Assembly (NCBI GenBank): GCA_026770615.1 | Contig: MU631445.1 | Span: 57,565 to 98,336, forward strand | Length of the DNA: 40,772 nucleotides | Direction: 5' to 3' | DNA from: Pavlovales sp. CCMP2436 | Taxonomy: Eukaryota > Haptophyta > Pavlovophyceae > Pavlovales | Shown here: piece after piece, positions 1 through 8,218 of the stretch | How positions within the stretch are numbered: the first letter of the stretch is position 1 | Layout of the letters: each line of letters starts with the position of its first letter | Notes under the pieces: model-generated | What the model was told of the DNA's origin: nothing | Database searches by the model: none | The model's input: the letters and a program-made list of their open reading frames with translations, nothing else | Program-made: the position numbers and the translations under genes

Positions 1-118
1 CGGTAGTGTGCCCGGGCAAGGGCGTTTAGGGAGATGATCTGCTGGTTGCTGTTTGTCGTGTTCCCAAGCTGGGCAGCGATCGGGGCCAGCGCGCTCAAGC
101 GCGCGAGCAGCAGGCCGC
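1..118 (-). repeat. Inverted copy of the 35798-35912 coding repeat
   Basis: Read on the minus strand, this edge segment matches 35798-35912 almost base for base, and part of 36449-36512. The minus frame encodes the same peptide stretch (LLLARLSALAPIAAQ, then TTNSNQQIISLNALARAHY) and runs off the left edge. It is therefore a third copy of a coding fragment whose fullest version is at 35658-35960, placed here in the opposite orientation about 35 kb away. The match stops at about 117, where TATATATATA begins. Function unknown; a viral or transposon gene fragment is likely. Confidence 0.8.
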
Positions 119-285
119 TATATATATAACCGTCAACAACACTGCAACAGAAGATAGAGACGAAAGCAGCACACTAACCATTAACAACCCCTCGAAACGC
201 CCACGCGCTCAAAAGGGCCACCATGGGAAACCCAAGGGAAAACCCAAGATAATCATCCAATGGACACCAGCGAGAGCCTGGGAAA

Positions 286-585
286 TTGAAAATCGATGCT
301 ACCGTAAACCTCATGGACATGGACGTTGTGGGCGACGGGAACTGTTTCCTATACGCAGCCATGGGAATCGACGGCAACGGTGCAAGTCACAAACAAGCAG
401 CAGCGAACCTCCGCGAACGAGCCATAGCCCACGCCCGGGCGCTACCCGAAAACGTCCAGAACCACTTAGACCTCAGACGCCGACGAAGACCCAACAGATC
501 CCTGTGGCAACAGCACCGCTCCCATGTGGTCGATGGCATACCAGGCAAAGGAAGGCGGTTGGATACAGAACAACATGTTCTATAA
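286..585 (+). pseudogene. OTU-like cysteine protease fragment
   Basis: The frame starts after a TGA and contains VVGDGNCFLYAA at about residues 14-25. This matches the catalytic Asp/Cys block (GDGNC) of OTU-family deubiquitinases, followed by a helix-like stretch (ANLRERAIAHARALPENVQ) as expected in the family. OTU domains normally continue for over 100 residues to a catalytic His. Here the frame turns into Arg-rich, non-family sequence after about residue 60, and no His block is seen. OTU enzymes cleave ubiquitin-type linkages and are common in eukaryotes, transposons and large DNA viruses. I read this as a truncated fragment rather than an active gene. Confidence 0.55.
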
Positions 586-1500
586 ATATATATAGCGGCT
601 CAGCAGATTTCAAGAAGTCTGGGTCTGAGAGCTTCATGTCAAACACGCCTCAGAGAAGGCGTTGGGCAGGGGTCGTAGCCGAGACTACAGCCCTCCGCCC
701 TTCGCCATTCCCACACACGCATACACACCCGCATCCAATCACCCACCCACACACCCACCCGCAATCACACTGAAGTACGGTGAGCTACTCCCAGCCCCCC
801 GTGAGCTGCCACCAGCCCCCCGCAGCGGTGGGCTCCCAGCCCCCCGCAGCTTCAGCGCGCCAAGTTTCCGAACCTGGTCCCTGATGCGCATGCCCGGCCC
901 ACTCCTCGCCATCGTAAGGTTCTACAGCATAGCAACCATCCTACGGATCGACATTGCAATAGCCACTCATAAGCAAGTGGGAATAGACGTGAACTCAACC
1001 TTATTTATTTATATGGCAGGCCCAGACCCCAACCTACCTCACCCAGCCCATCCACTGCCAAATCAACTTTTTAAGCGTCCAATGGGCGCCACCAGCAGCA
1101 CCAAGACCAGGAGCACGAGGGCTCCGACAACATTCACTAGTCACACTGATAAACACACCCAGACAAACAGACCTCGGACTCACGCCCATTTGCGTGATAC
1201 ACAGCAACATCGGCTCACTCTACAGAGAAACCAAACCACTTATCCCAGGCCAACAACCGCAACCACCTTAGATGAGGAGAGAGATTTTTTAAGATAAGTG
1301 GTGGATTATTGAGTCGGCCCGCCGCTTGGGACTAGACCAGGGGTTGGAGATTACCGCCCCCGGCGGTTAGGCGAGCTGCGCATTAGCGCACGTCATTTTA
1401 ATTGTATACCAATAATTATATCCCAAAATGTCAACAGACAATATTTAAAAAAATGACAACTGACACCCAGTACAAACAATAGTAACAACAACCTACTGGC
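586..1500. other. No supportable gene; low-complexity and CCCCC-rich DNA
   Basis: This stretch contains a CAC/CCA-rich simple tract (about 710-770) and three near-repeats of a CCCAGCCCCCCG-type block (788-860). From about 1390 to 1500 it is AT-rich. Open frames here translate to Pro/Arg/Thr-rich sequence without a recognisable domain. Confidence 0.6.
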
Positions 1501-1608
1501 TTAATCACGTTGAATCACGTTTAAACCAATACCGCCGCTTTTCGCGCCGCAGTCTCTTCTGGCTTCTGCTCGTCCCAGCGCCGCAACCCGCCGTCGAGCG
1601 AGCGCCGC

Positions 1609-1745
1609 CGCTGAGCCCGCCGCCGAGCCCACCGCCCAGCACGCCGCCCAGCACGCCGCCCAGCACGCCACCCAGCCCGCCGCCCAGCCCGCCGCTGAGC
1701 CCACCGCCCAGCCCACCGCCGAGCCGCCGCCCAGCCCGCCGCCTA
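1609..1745. repeat. GC-rich short tandem repeat (CCGCCCAGCACG family)
   Basis: Imperfect 8-12 bp units of the type CCCAGCACGCCG and CCCAGCCCGCCG are repeated head to tail. On the minus strand one frame reads as Gly/Leu-rich repeats (GGGLGGGL), another as Ala/Trp/Gly-rich repeats. These long minus-strand frames are probably a by-product of the repeat. Confidence 0.75.
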
Positions 1746-1959
1746 CAACGCCGACATTCACGCCGCATTCATTCCAACAGCTCATCTTCAAGCGGGCGCT
1801 CAAGCGTGTCTGACACGTCGCATGCTGCTTTAGCTTGTGCTCGTCTTCCCGTCGTATGTCTATCCACATCAAGCGCGTGGCTGTCGTGCGAGCAAGTGCA
1901 GTGTCGAATGCCAGCTGCGCAAGTCCACCCGCAACCCACCAATCCCAGCCGTCTCGCCC

Positions 1960-2457
1960 ATGGCCCCCGACCGCAAGCGAGCGCAAGCGCGCATCGACAT
2001 CGTGGTTGAGCTGCGACAGGCATGCGCGGAGACCGGCGCCGAGTGGGAGGAGCCGCCGACGGCCAGCGCTGGCGACGCCTTTGCGAGCTGGCGCACGCGC
2101 AACAGAGCGCGGTACAAGTCTCGCAGCGAGAGCCACGCGGCCGCATTGGCGCGCAACGAGACCGACGCTGCGTTGCACGTGCGGTGCGCTCATTGAGCCG
2201 TGGCGTACGAGGCCACGCCGACGGGCGAGGGCAGCATCGGGAGGCTCGAACGGCACGCGCGGCTGCACGCGCTGTGCGAGACCGGCGCCGAGTGGGAGGA
2301 GCCGCCGACGGCCAGCGCTGGCGAAGCGGCCTTTGCGAGCTGGCGCACGCGCAACAGAGCGCGGTACAAGTCTCGCAGCGAGAGCCACGCGGCCGCATTG
2401 GCGCGCAACGAGACCGACGCTGAACAGCAATCAGCAGTTCACGTACATCGTGTGTAG
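1960..2457 (+). pseudogene. Unknown ORF with internal duplication and in-frame TGA
   Basis: An ATG at 1960 opens a 78-codon frame (MAPDRKRAQARIDIVVELRQ) that ends at a TGA at 2194-2196. The same frame stays open beyond it to 2457. Both halves carry a near-identical stretch of about 48 residues containing TGAEWEEPPTASAG, FASWRTRNRARYKSRSESHA and ALARNETDA. The second copy has one extra codon (GEAAFAS against GDAFAS), so the change between copies keeps the frame, which suggests the sequence coded for protein when it was duplicated. No family recognised. The TGA suggests a broken or two-part gene. Confidence 0.4.
2029..2422 (+). repeat. Two direct copies of a ~143-bp segment
   Basis: Copies at 2029-2170 and 2278-2422 are nearly identical, differing by a 3-bp insertion and few substitutions. 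They are separated by about 107 bp of unrelated sequence. Confidence 0.9.
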
Positions 2458-2750
2458 GGGGATTCTGCCTGGCGATGTGTGTATGTATAACTGATAATAG
2501 CTGCTTCCTGCGGCCGCCGCAGTGTGCGCTCGCAGCGGCGCGATGCTGTCCACTTGAGGTACTCGCTGGCACCTCTCGACCACCCGTCTCGTTCGGGTCC
2601 TCAAGTAGATGTGCGTCGCGCGCTGGCGGAGGGCGCTGCTGCGCGCGGCGGCGGGCCGCACACTGAGACGCCGCTCAAGGCTACCAAGGCTACGAAGACG
2701 ATGCTGCTCCCTGCAGCCGCCACGGCAGGGCTGCGGCGGCCGAGGCGCGG

Positions 2751-2901
2751 CCGAGGCGGGGCGTGGGGGCCGGGGCGCACACACTCACACCCTTTTGTGT
2801 GAGTGCTGGTGCATGAGGGTTTGGGTCGATCGCTCGACCTCAGTCTGACGTCGACCAAGCCAGTGACTGAACAACACCTGTTGAACCATGCTGAGCCGCT
2901 A
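2751..2901 (+). repeat. Solo fragment of copia integrase
   Basis: This segment is near-identical to 32723-32872, inside the integrase region of the copia element at 30026-35630. In frame it reads AWGPGRTHSHPFV, stop, VLVHEGLGRSLDLSLTSTK and onward to EQHLLNHAEPL, then diverges at 2902. It is an isolated piece of a related retrotransposon. Both copies carry the same TGA and the same short inverted repeat (CTCACACC/GGTGTGAG-like). Confidence 0.8.
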
Positions 2902-3140
2902 TATGGCCAGTGCGCCGGTTCCGACACTTTTTTACGGGATTTTAAGGTTAAAACAAATCCAGGACTATAAAATGTGAGCGCTTTTGGGCCTCCATTTTTG
3001 AATTTTTAAAATATTTTAAAAACTTTTAAAAAGTTTTAAAGTTTTAAATTTGGAGGGGTTGTTTTGGCGGGAAATCGTACTCATTTGGCGGGAAGGGTTG
3101 GCGGGAACCGGGGGGGCCTGAGGAGGCGCTGGGGGCCCGC
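2902..3140. other. No gene; AT-rich tract then GGCGGGAA repeats
   Basis: From about 2990 to 3050 there are several TTTTAAA-type runs. Around 3065-3115 the motif TTGGCGGGAA recurs three times. No coding signal seen. Confidence 0.6.
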
Positions 3141-3640
3141 TTAAAACCCGTTTCGCGCCAAAAACCCGTCATTTCCACACAAAAAGGGTTTTGGGCTAAC
3201 TGGGGGCCCCGGGGCACACTGGGTTAATATTTGAATCCAGTTAGGAAAAGCCGCAAAATAGCTCGAGGGGGCGCGAGGCCTACCAGATCTGGCGCGGGCC
3301 CGGAGCTCATTCGACGGCGGCGGGATGGCGGCGCCTGCGTAGTAGGCCCGCGGCACGTCGTCGTGGGGCAGCGCCAAGCCGCCCGTCAACACCACCGGAG
3401 CGAACTCACCGAGCGCCGGCTCCTCGCGCGCCGCAGGCCGACGGGCGCCGTCACATGGTCGAGCTTAATGTGCGCGACGTCTGCGCCAACGCCCTCGTCG
3501 GCCTCAATTGCCGCACTCTGGCAGGCCCCCATGACCAAGCGGCAAGCGAGCGATTCAGTGAAAGTCAAGGTGACTTTCCGGAGGTTTATGATAGAGTTTA
3601 AAAGAGGAAATTCTCGCCGATGGAGTTCTAGACTGAACAC
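3141..3640 (-). pseudogene. Possible decayed leftward coding region, unknown
   Basis: Two overlapping minus frames look more protein-like than their surroundings. The upstream one (3640 leftward) contains SAAIEADEGVGADVAHIKLD. The downstream one (to 3141) contains VVLTGGLALPHDDVPRAYYA and SNELRARARSGRPRAP. They could be one gene broken by a frameshift near 3410. No domain was recognised, and GC-rich DNA gives long frames by chance. Confidence 0.25.
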
Positions 3641-3702
3641 ATCACCGCATCACCGCCCTCCAAAATTGGGGGTCCGCAATGGGGCGCGCTCCGGACGCTG
3701 AC

Positions 3703-3766
3703 GGGCATGGCCGTATCTGCATGGGCATGGCCGTATCTTCATGGGCATGGCCGTATCTGCATGGGC
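3703..3766 (+). repeat. 20-bp tandem repeat, three units
   Basis: The unit GGGCATGGCCGTATCTGCAT is repeated at 3703, 3723 and 3743; the middle copy has TTC for TGC. It lies in a gene-free stretch. Confidence 0.9.
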
Positions 3767-4169
3767 CCGTTTTAAAAGGGACGCTTTGCCTAGCGCATGA
3801 AGGCGCCGCTCACGCTCTCGACAATTGCGGCCGTAATATTAAATTATCACAAGCCCCCTCTTTTTAAAACTACGACCTTTCTTGCGATCGGAGTTAGATC
3901 GAGTTTGCCGAGAGTGCGCCGGAGTTCGTCGGGCCTTAGTCGATGCGGCGCGTCACGAGCACTGCACATTCGCGTGCCAGGAAGGTACTTGAAGCAGTGA
4001 GCCCGGCGATTCGCGAGGTCCTCGTGTCCCCCTCCTCTCGGTCGTGCGCGCGCCTCGCTCCCACGCCATGCTGCAGCGCTCGGCCTGCCTCGGCCTCGAC
4101 GGCTCGCAGCATTAGTAACCTGGCAAACTCGACCTCCTTCGCCACACGCTCGACCACGAGGGCCAGCCC
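3767..4169 (+). other. Upstream region of the HUH gene; no clear gene
   Basis: An AT-rich patch (3835-3890) with two TTTTAAA-type runs precedes the HUH gene. A forward frame (3943-4206) is open but Ser/Arg-rich and looks like a shadow. The frame of the HUH N-terminus can be followed leftward (LRHTLDHEGQP) only through stop codons. Confidence 0.35.
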
Positions 4170-6300
4170 ATGCACGACGGCGACAATTAGAACCGCGAGA
4201 CCGTGAGCCGCGCCGATGGCCACTGCAAGCAGGCGCCCAAGGTGCGCCTCTACCGCTTCAACCACCCGCGCGCCAACAGCAACCTGTGCTTCGAGTGCGG
4301 CCTCACGCTGCGCAAGAAGGAGTTCAACCTGCTCGACGAGTACACCGCGACGACGATCTTCGGCCTGCCGCCTTCGGAGCGCGTGCCCGCCCGGAAGCGC
4401 ACGTTCGAGGCGAACGCGCGCCGTCCGCGCCGAGATGAACGAGCGCATCATGCAGGAGCTCGGCTGGACCTCGGAGCAGCTGGACGAGGAGGAGGCGGCC
4501 TTCCGGCCGTCGATCGGCCCCAACGGCAACACGCGCCGGCGGAACAATGCGATGCGCGCCGTGGGCCGCGCGACTGGGCGGCGTGCCGCCTCCTTCGACG
4601 AGGACCTCGTGCCCTACGACCCGCGCACGCTCCTGCGCGAGGGCCGCATCAACAACGAGCAGTTTATCGCGCTCGTGCGCCCACCGTCGCGCGCGCCGAA
4701 CGCACCGCGCCCCAAGTGCACGATCGAGGTCACGGTCGGCGACTTGCGCTCCGGGCTGATCAACCCGGTGGCCTCGAAGGACGTGGCGCTCACCAAGCAC
4801 CGCTCGATCGCCAAGCAGGCAATCGCCCTGCTCGACGGCAAGAGCACCGGTCCGCTCTCGTACGAGCTGGCCGCCGCGCTCGAGCAGCTGGCGGCGACGC
4901 ACCACCAGCGCGCCGAGCACCTCGCGCACCCGGAGACGGCGCAGCTGGACATCGACGAGGACCCCGGCTACGAGTTCCTGCGCGTCGTGCGGCACGTGAA
5001 GACCGCGTGGCACCCGGGCTTCCCAATCTCGGCCGCCCGCAAGGCTCTCACGAAGATGCAGGGGCGCAGCGTGCAGCAGAGCAAGTTTCTGATCACGTTC
5101 GTGCTGCACCGGCGCGCCACGTGGGACGAGCCGCACAACGCGCACGTGATGAAGCAGATGGCGGGCGCGTGCACCGCGCTGCTGAGCGATGTCGGCCGCG
5201 AGCATTTGCGGCGCGTGGTGCGCTTCGGGCTGATCTGGAGCAAGACCGGCTGGCAGCCCTGGGCGCCCAACAAGGCGGGCGCGTCCACGACGGGCGTGGG
5301 CCACTACGTGAACCCGAACGCGACCTTCACCAAGGCCGAGTACCTCAAGTCGCTCGAGCTCGACCCGGACCCGGCGGGCAAGGTGAAGAACTTCTGGAAC
5401 GAGAAAGCGGGGCGTGCCTACGTACTGAAGGACCTGGACGAGGGCGCGGACGCGCACACGTACGGGAGGGCGGTGCCCGGGTCGCTCTTCCTCGGCGACG
5501 AGTACGCGAGCGACCTGTTCGACGACGTCATGCTCTCGGCGAACAGCCAGGTGGGCATCGAGGTGGGCCCGGTGGCGCGGCTCTTTCACTTCCACATGCT
5601 GCTCGACATCAAGCACGTGAGCAAGATCGCCCTCGACCAGCGCGCCTTCACCGCGTACTTTTTGGGCTGCTGGTCGGGCGCGCTCTACCAGCCGACGCCC
5701 GGAACGCCCGGCCCCTACTACATGCGCGACCAGTCCGGCTACGAGTTCGTGCAGCCGTGGGAGCGGCCGCACCTCGACGTGAAGCTGATCGCGGAGGACG
5801 CGCAGAACTACGTGGCGGAGGCCTACGTCAAGAAGCAGGCGATCGGCTTCATGAATGCGGCGCGGCGCGCAGAGGCGGCCAAGACGCCCGCGATGATCTC
5901 GCACGGGCGCGCGACGCTCGGACAGCCGCGGCTCCCCTCCTCGGTCGGCGGCCTGGCGTCGGACCGGCTGGGCACCCGGAGCAGAGGTTCCGAGCTGTAC
6001 CACCAGCCGCCACTGACGCCGATCTCGCGCCATGCGCACGTGGTAAACTCGATCACCGGGACCTACATTGCGGAGGAGGCGAGTGCCGGGGCCCCCGCGA
6101 CGGAGCAGGATGCACAGGGCAACCCGATCACCCCCTACGAGGCCAGCCGGCTGAGGGGAATCGCAATCAACAATGCGATGTTGCAGCGCCTGGGCCTCGG
6201 AGCCGGCCAAGGCACCATAGGCCCGACGTCCGCCGAAGTCGAGGCGGCCGCCGATATCGAGGCGCAAATGTACGACGACGACGACCCCAACCCGGCGTGA
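4170..6300 (+). CDS. HUH endonuclease (Rep-like, replitron/rolling-circle type)
   Basis: HUH proteins nick one DNA strand through a tyrosine to start rolling-circle replication or transposition. The three family motifs appear in order: motif I KFLITFVL (about 5083-5106); motif II GIEVG followed by LFHFHMLLDIK (HFH at 5587-5595, the metal-binding His pair); motif III NYVAEAYVKK (Tyr at 5809 or 5824). The main frame is open from ATG 4435 to TGA 6298-6300, 621 codons. The likely N-terminus, with a Cys pair (NLCFECGLTLRKKE), lies in another frame from about 4170 and joins near 4420 through a frameshift. That part also has a TAG at 4188-4190. The gene is thus damaged at its 5' end, while the catalytic part is intact. 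A helicase domain was not seen. The acidic C-terminal tail ends DDDDPNPA. Replitron-like is my best guess; a viral Rep is the alternative. Confidence 0.65.
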
Positions 6301-6378
6301 TGACGCGGTGATGCGGTGATGCGGTGATGCGGTGAAGGGTTCCTGGAGAACTTCTCTCAGTGGCATCACCGCATCACC
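6301..6378. repeat. GTGATGCG repeat with self-complementary end
   Basis: Four GTGATGCG-type units directly follow the HUH stop codon, then GGGTTCCTGGAGAACTTCTC, then the reverse complement GCATCACCGCATCACC. The RNA could fold into a hairpin, and it may act as a 3' terminator-like structure or a mobile repeat end. Related arrays lie at 7216-7407 and 7549-7673. Confidence 0.75.
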
Positions 6379-6388
6379 AATTTTCGCG
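6375..6388 (+). promoter_or_regulatory. CACCAATTTTCGCG motif, copy 1
   Basis: First of four similar blocks in front of the small genes at 6422, 6550 and 6736 and the resolvase fragment at 6895. Position and conservation suggest a promoter. Confidence 0.5.
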
Positions 6389-6421
6389 TATGCCTCACAG
6401 CATGCTCGGCCCGCTCCTGGT

Positions 6422-6562
6422 ATGCTCGACATACTCTTAGGCGTGGCCATCTACTCGGTCACGGGCTCCGGCTTCGGAACATATCTCATACTCGAACTCA
6501 GGAAACTTCAAGAGGCCCGCAGCACCAATTTTCGCGCGCGCGTAGCAGCATGCCTGACCTAA
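6422..6562 (+). CDS. Small membrane protein A (tandem family of three)
   Basis: 46 residues starting MLDILLGVAIYSVTGSGF. One hydrophobic helix (about residues 3-24) is followed by a short charged tail (LELRKLQEARS). It is clearly paralogous to the two ORFs downstream. Its last 13 residues are encoded by the promoter motif of the next gene, so loss of its own stop probably extended it, and its stop overlaps the start of the next ORF. Function unknown; single-span proteins of this size in viruses can be virion membrane proteins or holin-like, but nothing here proves that. Confidence 0.6.
   Translation: MLDILLGVAIYSVTGSGFGTYLILELRKLQEARSTNFRARVAACLT
6523..6540 (+). promoter_or_regulatory. CACCAATTTTCGCGCGCG motif, copy 2
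   Basis: Ten bases upstream of the ATG at 6550, inside the 3' end of the preceding ORF. Confidence 0.5.
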
Positions 6563-6684
6563 TGTTGGCAGTGGCCATCTACTCGGTCACGGCTTCCGGA
6601 TTGGTCGCCTTCGGTACATATCTCGTACTCGAGCTCAGGCGGCTTAATGCTTACGACGAGAAGGCCCTTTCCGACGAGGTCTAA
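6550..6684 (+). CDS. Small membrane protein B (tandem family of three)
   Basis: 44 residues starting MPDLMLAVAIYSVTASGLVA. The hydrophobic span continues into FGTYLVLELRRL and the tail is charged (NAYDEKALSDEV). SVTASGLVAFGTYLVL is shared almost exactly with protein C, and AIYSVT with protein A. It has its own upstream CACCAATTTTCGCG motif and a TAA stop. Intact; function unknown. Confidence 0.65.
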   Translation: MPDLMLAVAIYSVTASGLVAFGTYLVLELRRLNAYDEKALSDEV

Positions 6685-6708
6685 CTTTTTTGCGGCCGCC
6701 GTGTCGTT

Positions 6709-6728
6709 CACCAATTTTCGCGCGCGCT
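6709..6728 (+). promoter_or_regulatory. CACCAATTTTCGCGCGCG motif, copy 3
   Basis: Eight bases before the ATG at 6736; identical in its core to copy 2. Confidence 0.5.
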
Positions 6729-6735
6729 TGGCAGC

Positions 6736-6867
6736 ATGCTCGACTTCATCTTGGGAGTAATTGTCTTCTCGGTCACGGCCTGCGGATTGGTCGCCTTCGG
6801 TACATACCTCGTGCTTGCGATCAGGGAACTTCAATCCGTAAGGCCTTTGGGCGATCTCTCCGTGTAA
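6736..6867 (+). CDS. Small membrane protein C (tandem family of three)
   Basis: 43 residues starting MLDFILGVIVFSVTACGLVA, with one transmembrane span (about residues 3-27) and tail AIRELQSVRPLGDLSV. Third member of the tandem family. The array (ATG to ATG spacing 128 then 186 bp, promoter copied with each gene) indicates duplication of a complete promoter-gene cassette. Confidence 0.65.
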   Translation: MLDFILGVIVFSVTACGLVAFGTYLVLAIRELQSVRPLGDLSV

Positions 6868-6880
6868 GATTTTCGCGGCC
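6868..6880 (+). promoter_or_regulatory. GATTTTCGCGG motif, copy 4
   Basis: Divergent copy of the CACCAATTTTCGCG block, 14 bases before the ATG of the resolvase fragment at 6895. It suggests that the resolvase and the small membrane proteins were transcribed by the same machinery. Confidence 0.4.
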
Positions 6881-6894
6881 GACGTGTAGTGGCC

Positions 6895-7287
6895 ATGCTC
6901 GTCGTCGCGATCGACATGGGCATCCGCAACATCTCCTACTGCGCGATCGAGTTCGACGACCTCTACCATGGCCAAATCGTGGAATGGGCCAACGAGCTGC
7001 TCTGCCTGGACGCCAAGTACGAGCCGGCGAGCAATGTGCGCCTCGTGAGCGCATTCACCGACAGGACGCCCAAGAGCAGCATGTCGACGGCGGCGCCAAC
7101 GTCACGTTTGGGTGCGAAAGTTCCCGCTCGCTCCCCCTCTCGCCTCTGCGCTCAGGTACGCCGCGCCGCGCGCCAACGCGTAGGGGGCCGGCCTGTCGAT
7201 GCGCAGGACGTGGTGGGCGGTGATGCGGTGATGGGTTCCTGGAGAACTTTTCCGTGGGCGATTTTTGGTGATGCGGTGATGCGGTGA
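6895..7287 (+). pseudogene. RuvC/A22-like Holliday junction resolvase, N-terminal fragment
   Basis: MLVVAIDMGIRNISYCAIEF matches the first strand of the RNase H-fold resolvases of large DNA viruses (poxvirus A22/RuvC type), including the first catalytic Asp in AIDMGIRN. These enzymes cut four-way junctions made during replication or recombination. Family-like sequence continues to about NVRLVSAFTDR (near 7060). After that the frame is Ser/Arg/Pro-rich and runs into the GTGATGCG repeats. The later catalytic acidic residues are absent, so the gene is 3'-truncated, probably by the repeat array. Confidence 0.6.
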
Positions 7288-7407
7288 TGGGTTTCTTGAA
7301 AAGTATTCCGTGGGCGACTTTTAGTGATGCGGTGATGCGGTGATGGGTTCCTTGAAAAGTATTCCGTGGGCGATTTTTGGTGATGCGGTGATGGGTGTAA
7401 AACCCCC
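7216..7407 (+). repeat. 56-bp tandem repeat array (GTGATGCG units), forward arm
   Basis: Three units start at 7233, 7289 and 7345. Each runs GGGTTYCTKGARAA, TTCCGTGGGCGA, TTTTTGGTGATGCGG, TGATGCGGTGAT. The array lies between the truncated resolvase and the HNH gene and faces an inverted array at 7549-7673. Confidence 0.9.
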
Positions 7408-7548
7408 CACCACCACCCATCACCAAATGTTCGCGTACTGAGACCCCTACTGCGGACTCCCGTTTTTGGTGATGCGGTGATGCGTTTTATCCAAAAAAAA
7501 AGTTCTAGGATTTTTTTTTTATCTATTGAGTAGGGCACATGGGCCGCC

Positions 7549-7673
7549 GGACAGGATCGCCCACGGAGAGAAGTTCTCCAGGAACCCATCACCGCATCAC
7601 CGCATCACCAAAAATCGCCCACGGAATACTTCTCCAGGAACCCATCACCGCATCACCGCATCACCAAAAATCG
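7549..7673 (-). repeat. Inverted arm of the GTGATGCG array
   Basis: About two units of the reverse-complement repeat, CCATCACCGCATCACC and CAAAAATCGCCCACGG. With the forward arm it could form a long cruciform or hairpin around the spacer at 7408-7548. The spacer also carries a short single GTGATGCG unit at 7468-7487. Confidence 0.9.
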
Positions 7674-7706
7674 GCCCAGCATTCTCGAAGCCGTTCGCGG
7701 TCAGTC

Positions 7707-7726
7707 TTTTTTTTTTCTGGGGCACC
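7707..7726 (+). promoter_or_regulatory. T10-CTGGGGCACCT promoter-like motif
   Basis: A run of ten T followed by CTGGGGCACC lies about 37 bases before the ATG at 7763. A very similar block (T10 CTGGGCCACA) precedes the next gene at 8355. Confidence 0.5.
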
Positions 7727-7762
7727 TATCAGCGTGACTACGAGCGGGAGGGGGAAGGGGGC

Positions 7763-8218
7763 ATGCACACATGCCACACGTGCGGTGTCGAGACTGAACG
7801 GCCGATGCTCAGCAAGTACTGCAAGTCCTGCTACAAGAAGCTGAAGAGGGCGGTGGACCGTGGCTGTGGCATGCCGGAGCTCCACGGGCACGACAAGATC
7901 CGCCGCTGCCCAGTGTGCACGTCGCACGCTAACCTCTCGTCGAAGCGCAGCGAGCTACCGACAAGGAAGCGCTTCGTCGAGCTCTACTTGAAGGACCCGA
8001 CGTGCGCCGTCACGGGGTACGCCTTCCGCCCAGGGACGGACCCTGACCTGCTGTTGCCCACCCCGGTGAAGCGCAACCAAGGAATGGAGCACACGGAGGA
8101 CAATATCGTGTTCGTCACGCGCTTCGTGGGCAATGCAATGCGCAACGGGCATGCGACGCTTGCCCAGGCCCAGGAGGCGATGGGCGTGCTCGCAGCACCG
8201 ACCGCAACCGTCACTTAG
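7763..8218 (+). CDS. Zinc-ribbon HNH-like endonuclease
   Basis: 151 residues, MHTCHTCGVETERP to the TAG at 8216-8218. The N-terminus has three Cys pairs (CHTC; CKSC; CPVC) suggesting one or two zinc ribbons. The C-terminal half resembles the HNH-like proteins of large DNA viruses: CAVTGYAFRP, then LLLPTPVKRNQGMEHTEDNI, comparable with the common pattern CPVTG, PSVDRIDNSKGYTEDNV. The D-R-I-D element is altered (PVKRNQG), so activity is doubtful. I start it at 7763 because that ATG directly precedes the first Cys pair and follows the T10-CTGGG motif; the upstream open frame is only repeat. Confidence 0.6.
   Translation: MHTCHTCGVETERPMLSKYCKSCYKKLKRAVDRGCGMPELHGHDKIRRCPVCTSHANLSSKRSELPTRKRFVELYLKDPTCAVTGYAFRPGTDPDLLLPTPVKRNQGMEHTEDNIVFVTRFVGNAMRNGHATLAQAQEAMGVLAAPTATVT

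Noticed and set aside
1501..2430. 309-codon minus-strand frame
   Set aside because: Its parts are simple-repeat translation and the antisense of the duplicated 1960-2457 ORF.
4324..6450. 708-codon minus-strand ORF
   Set aside because: Exact antisense of the HUH gene; His/Arg/Leu-rich shadow.
7216..7673. CRISPR-like array
   Set aside because: Units are contiguous tandem repeats without unique spacers, in a eukaryotic context, with inverted arms.
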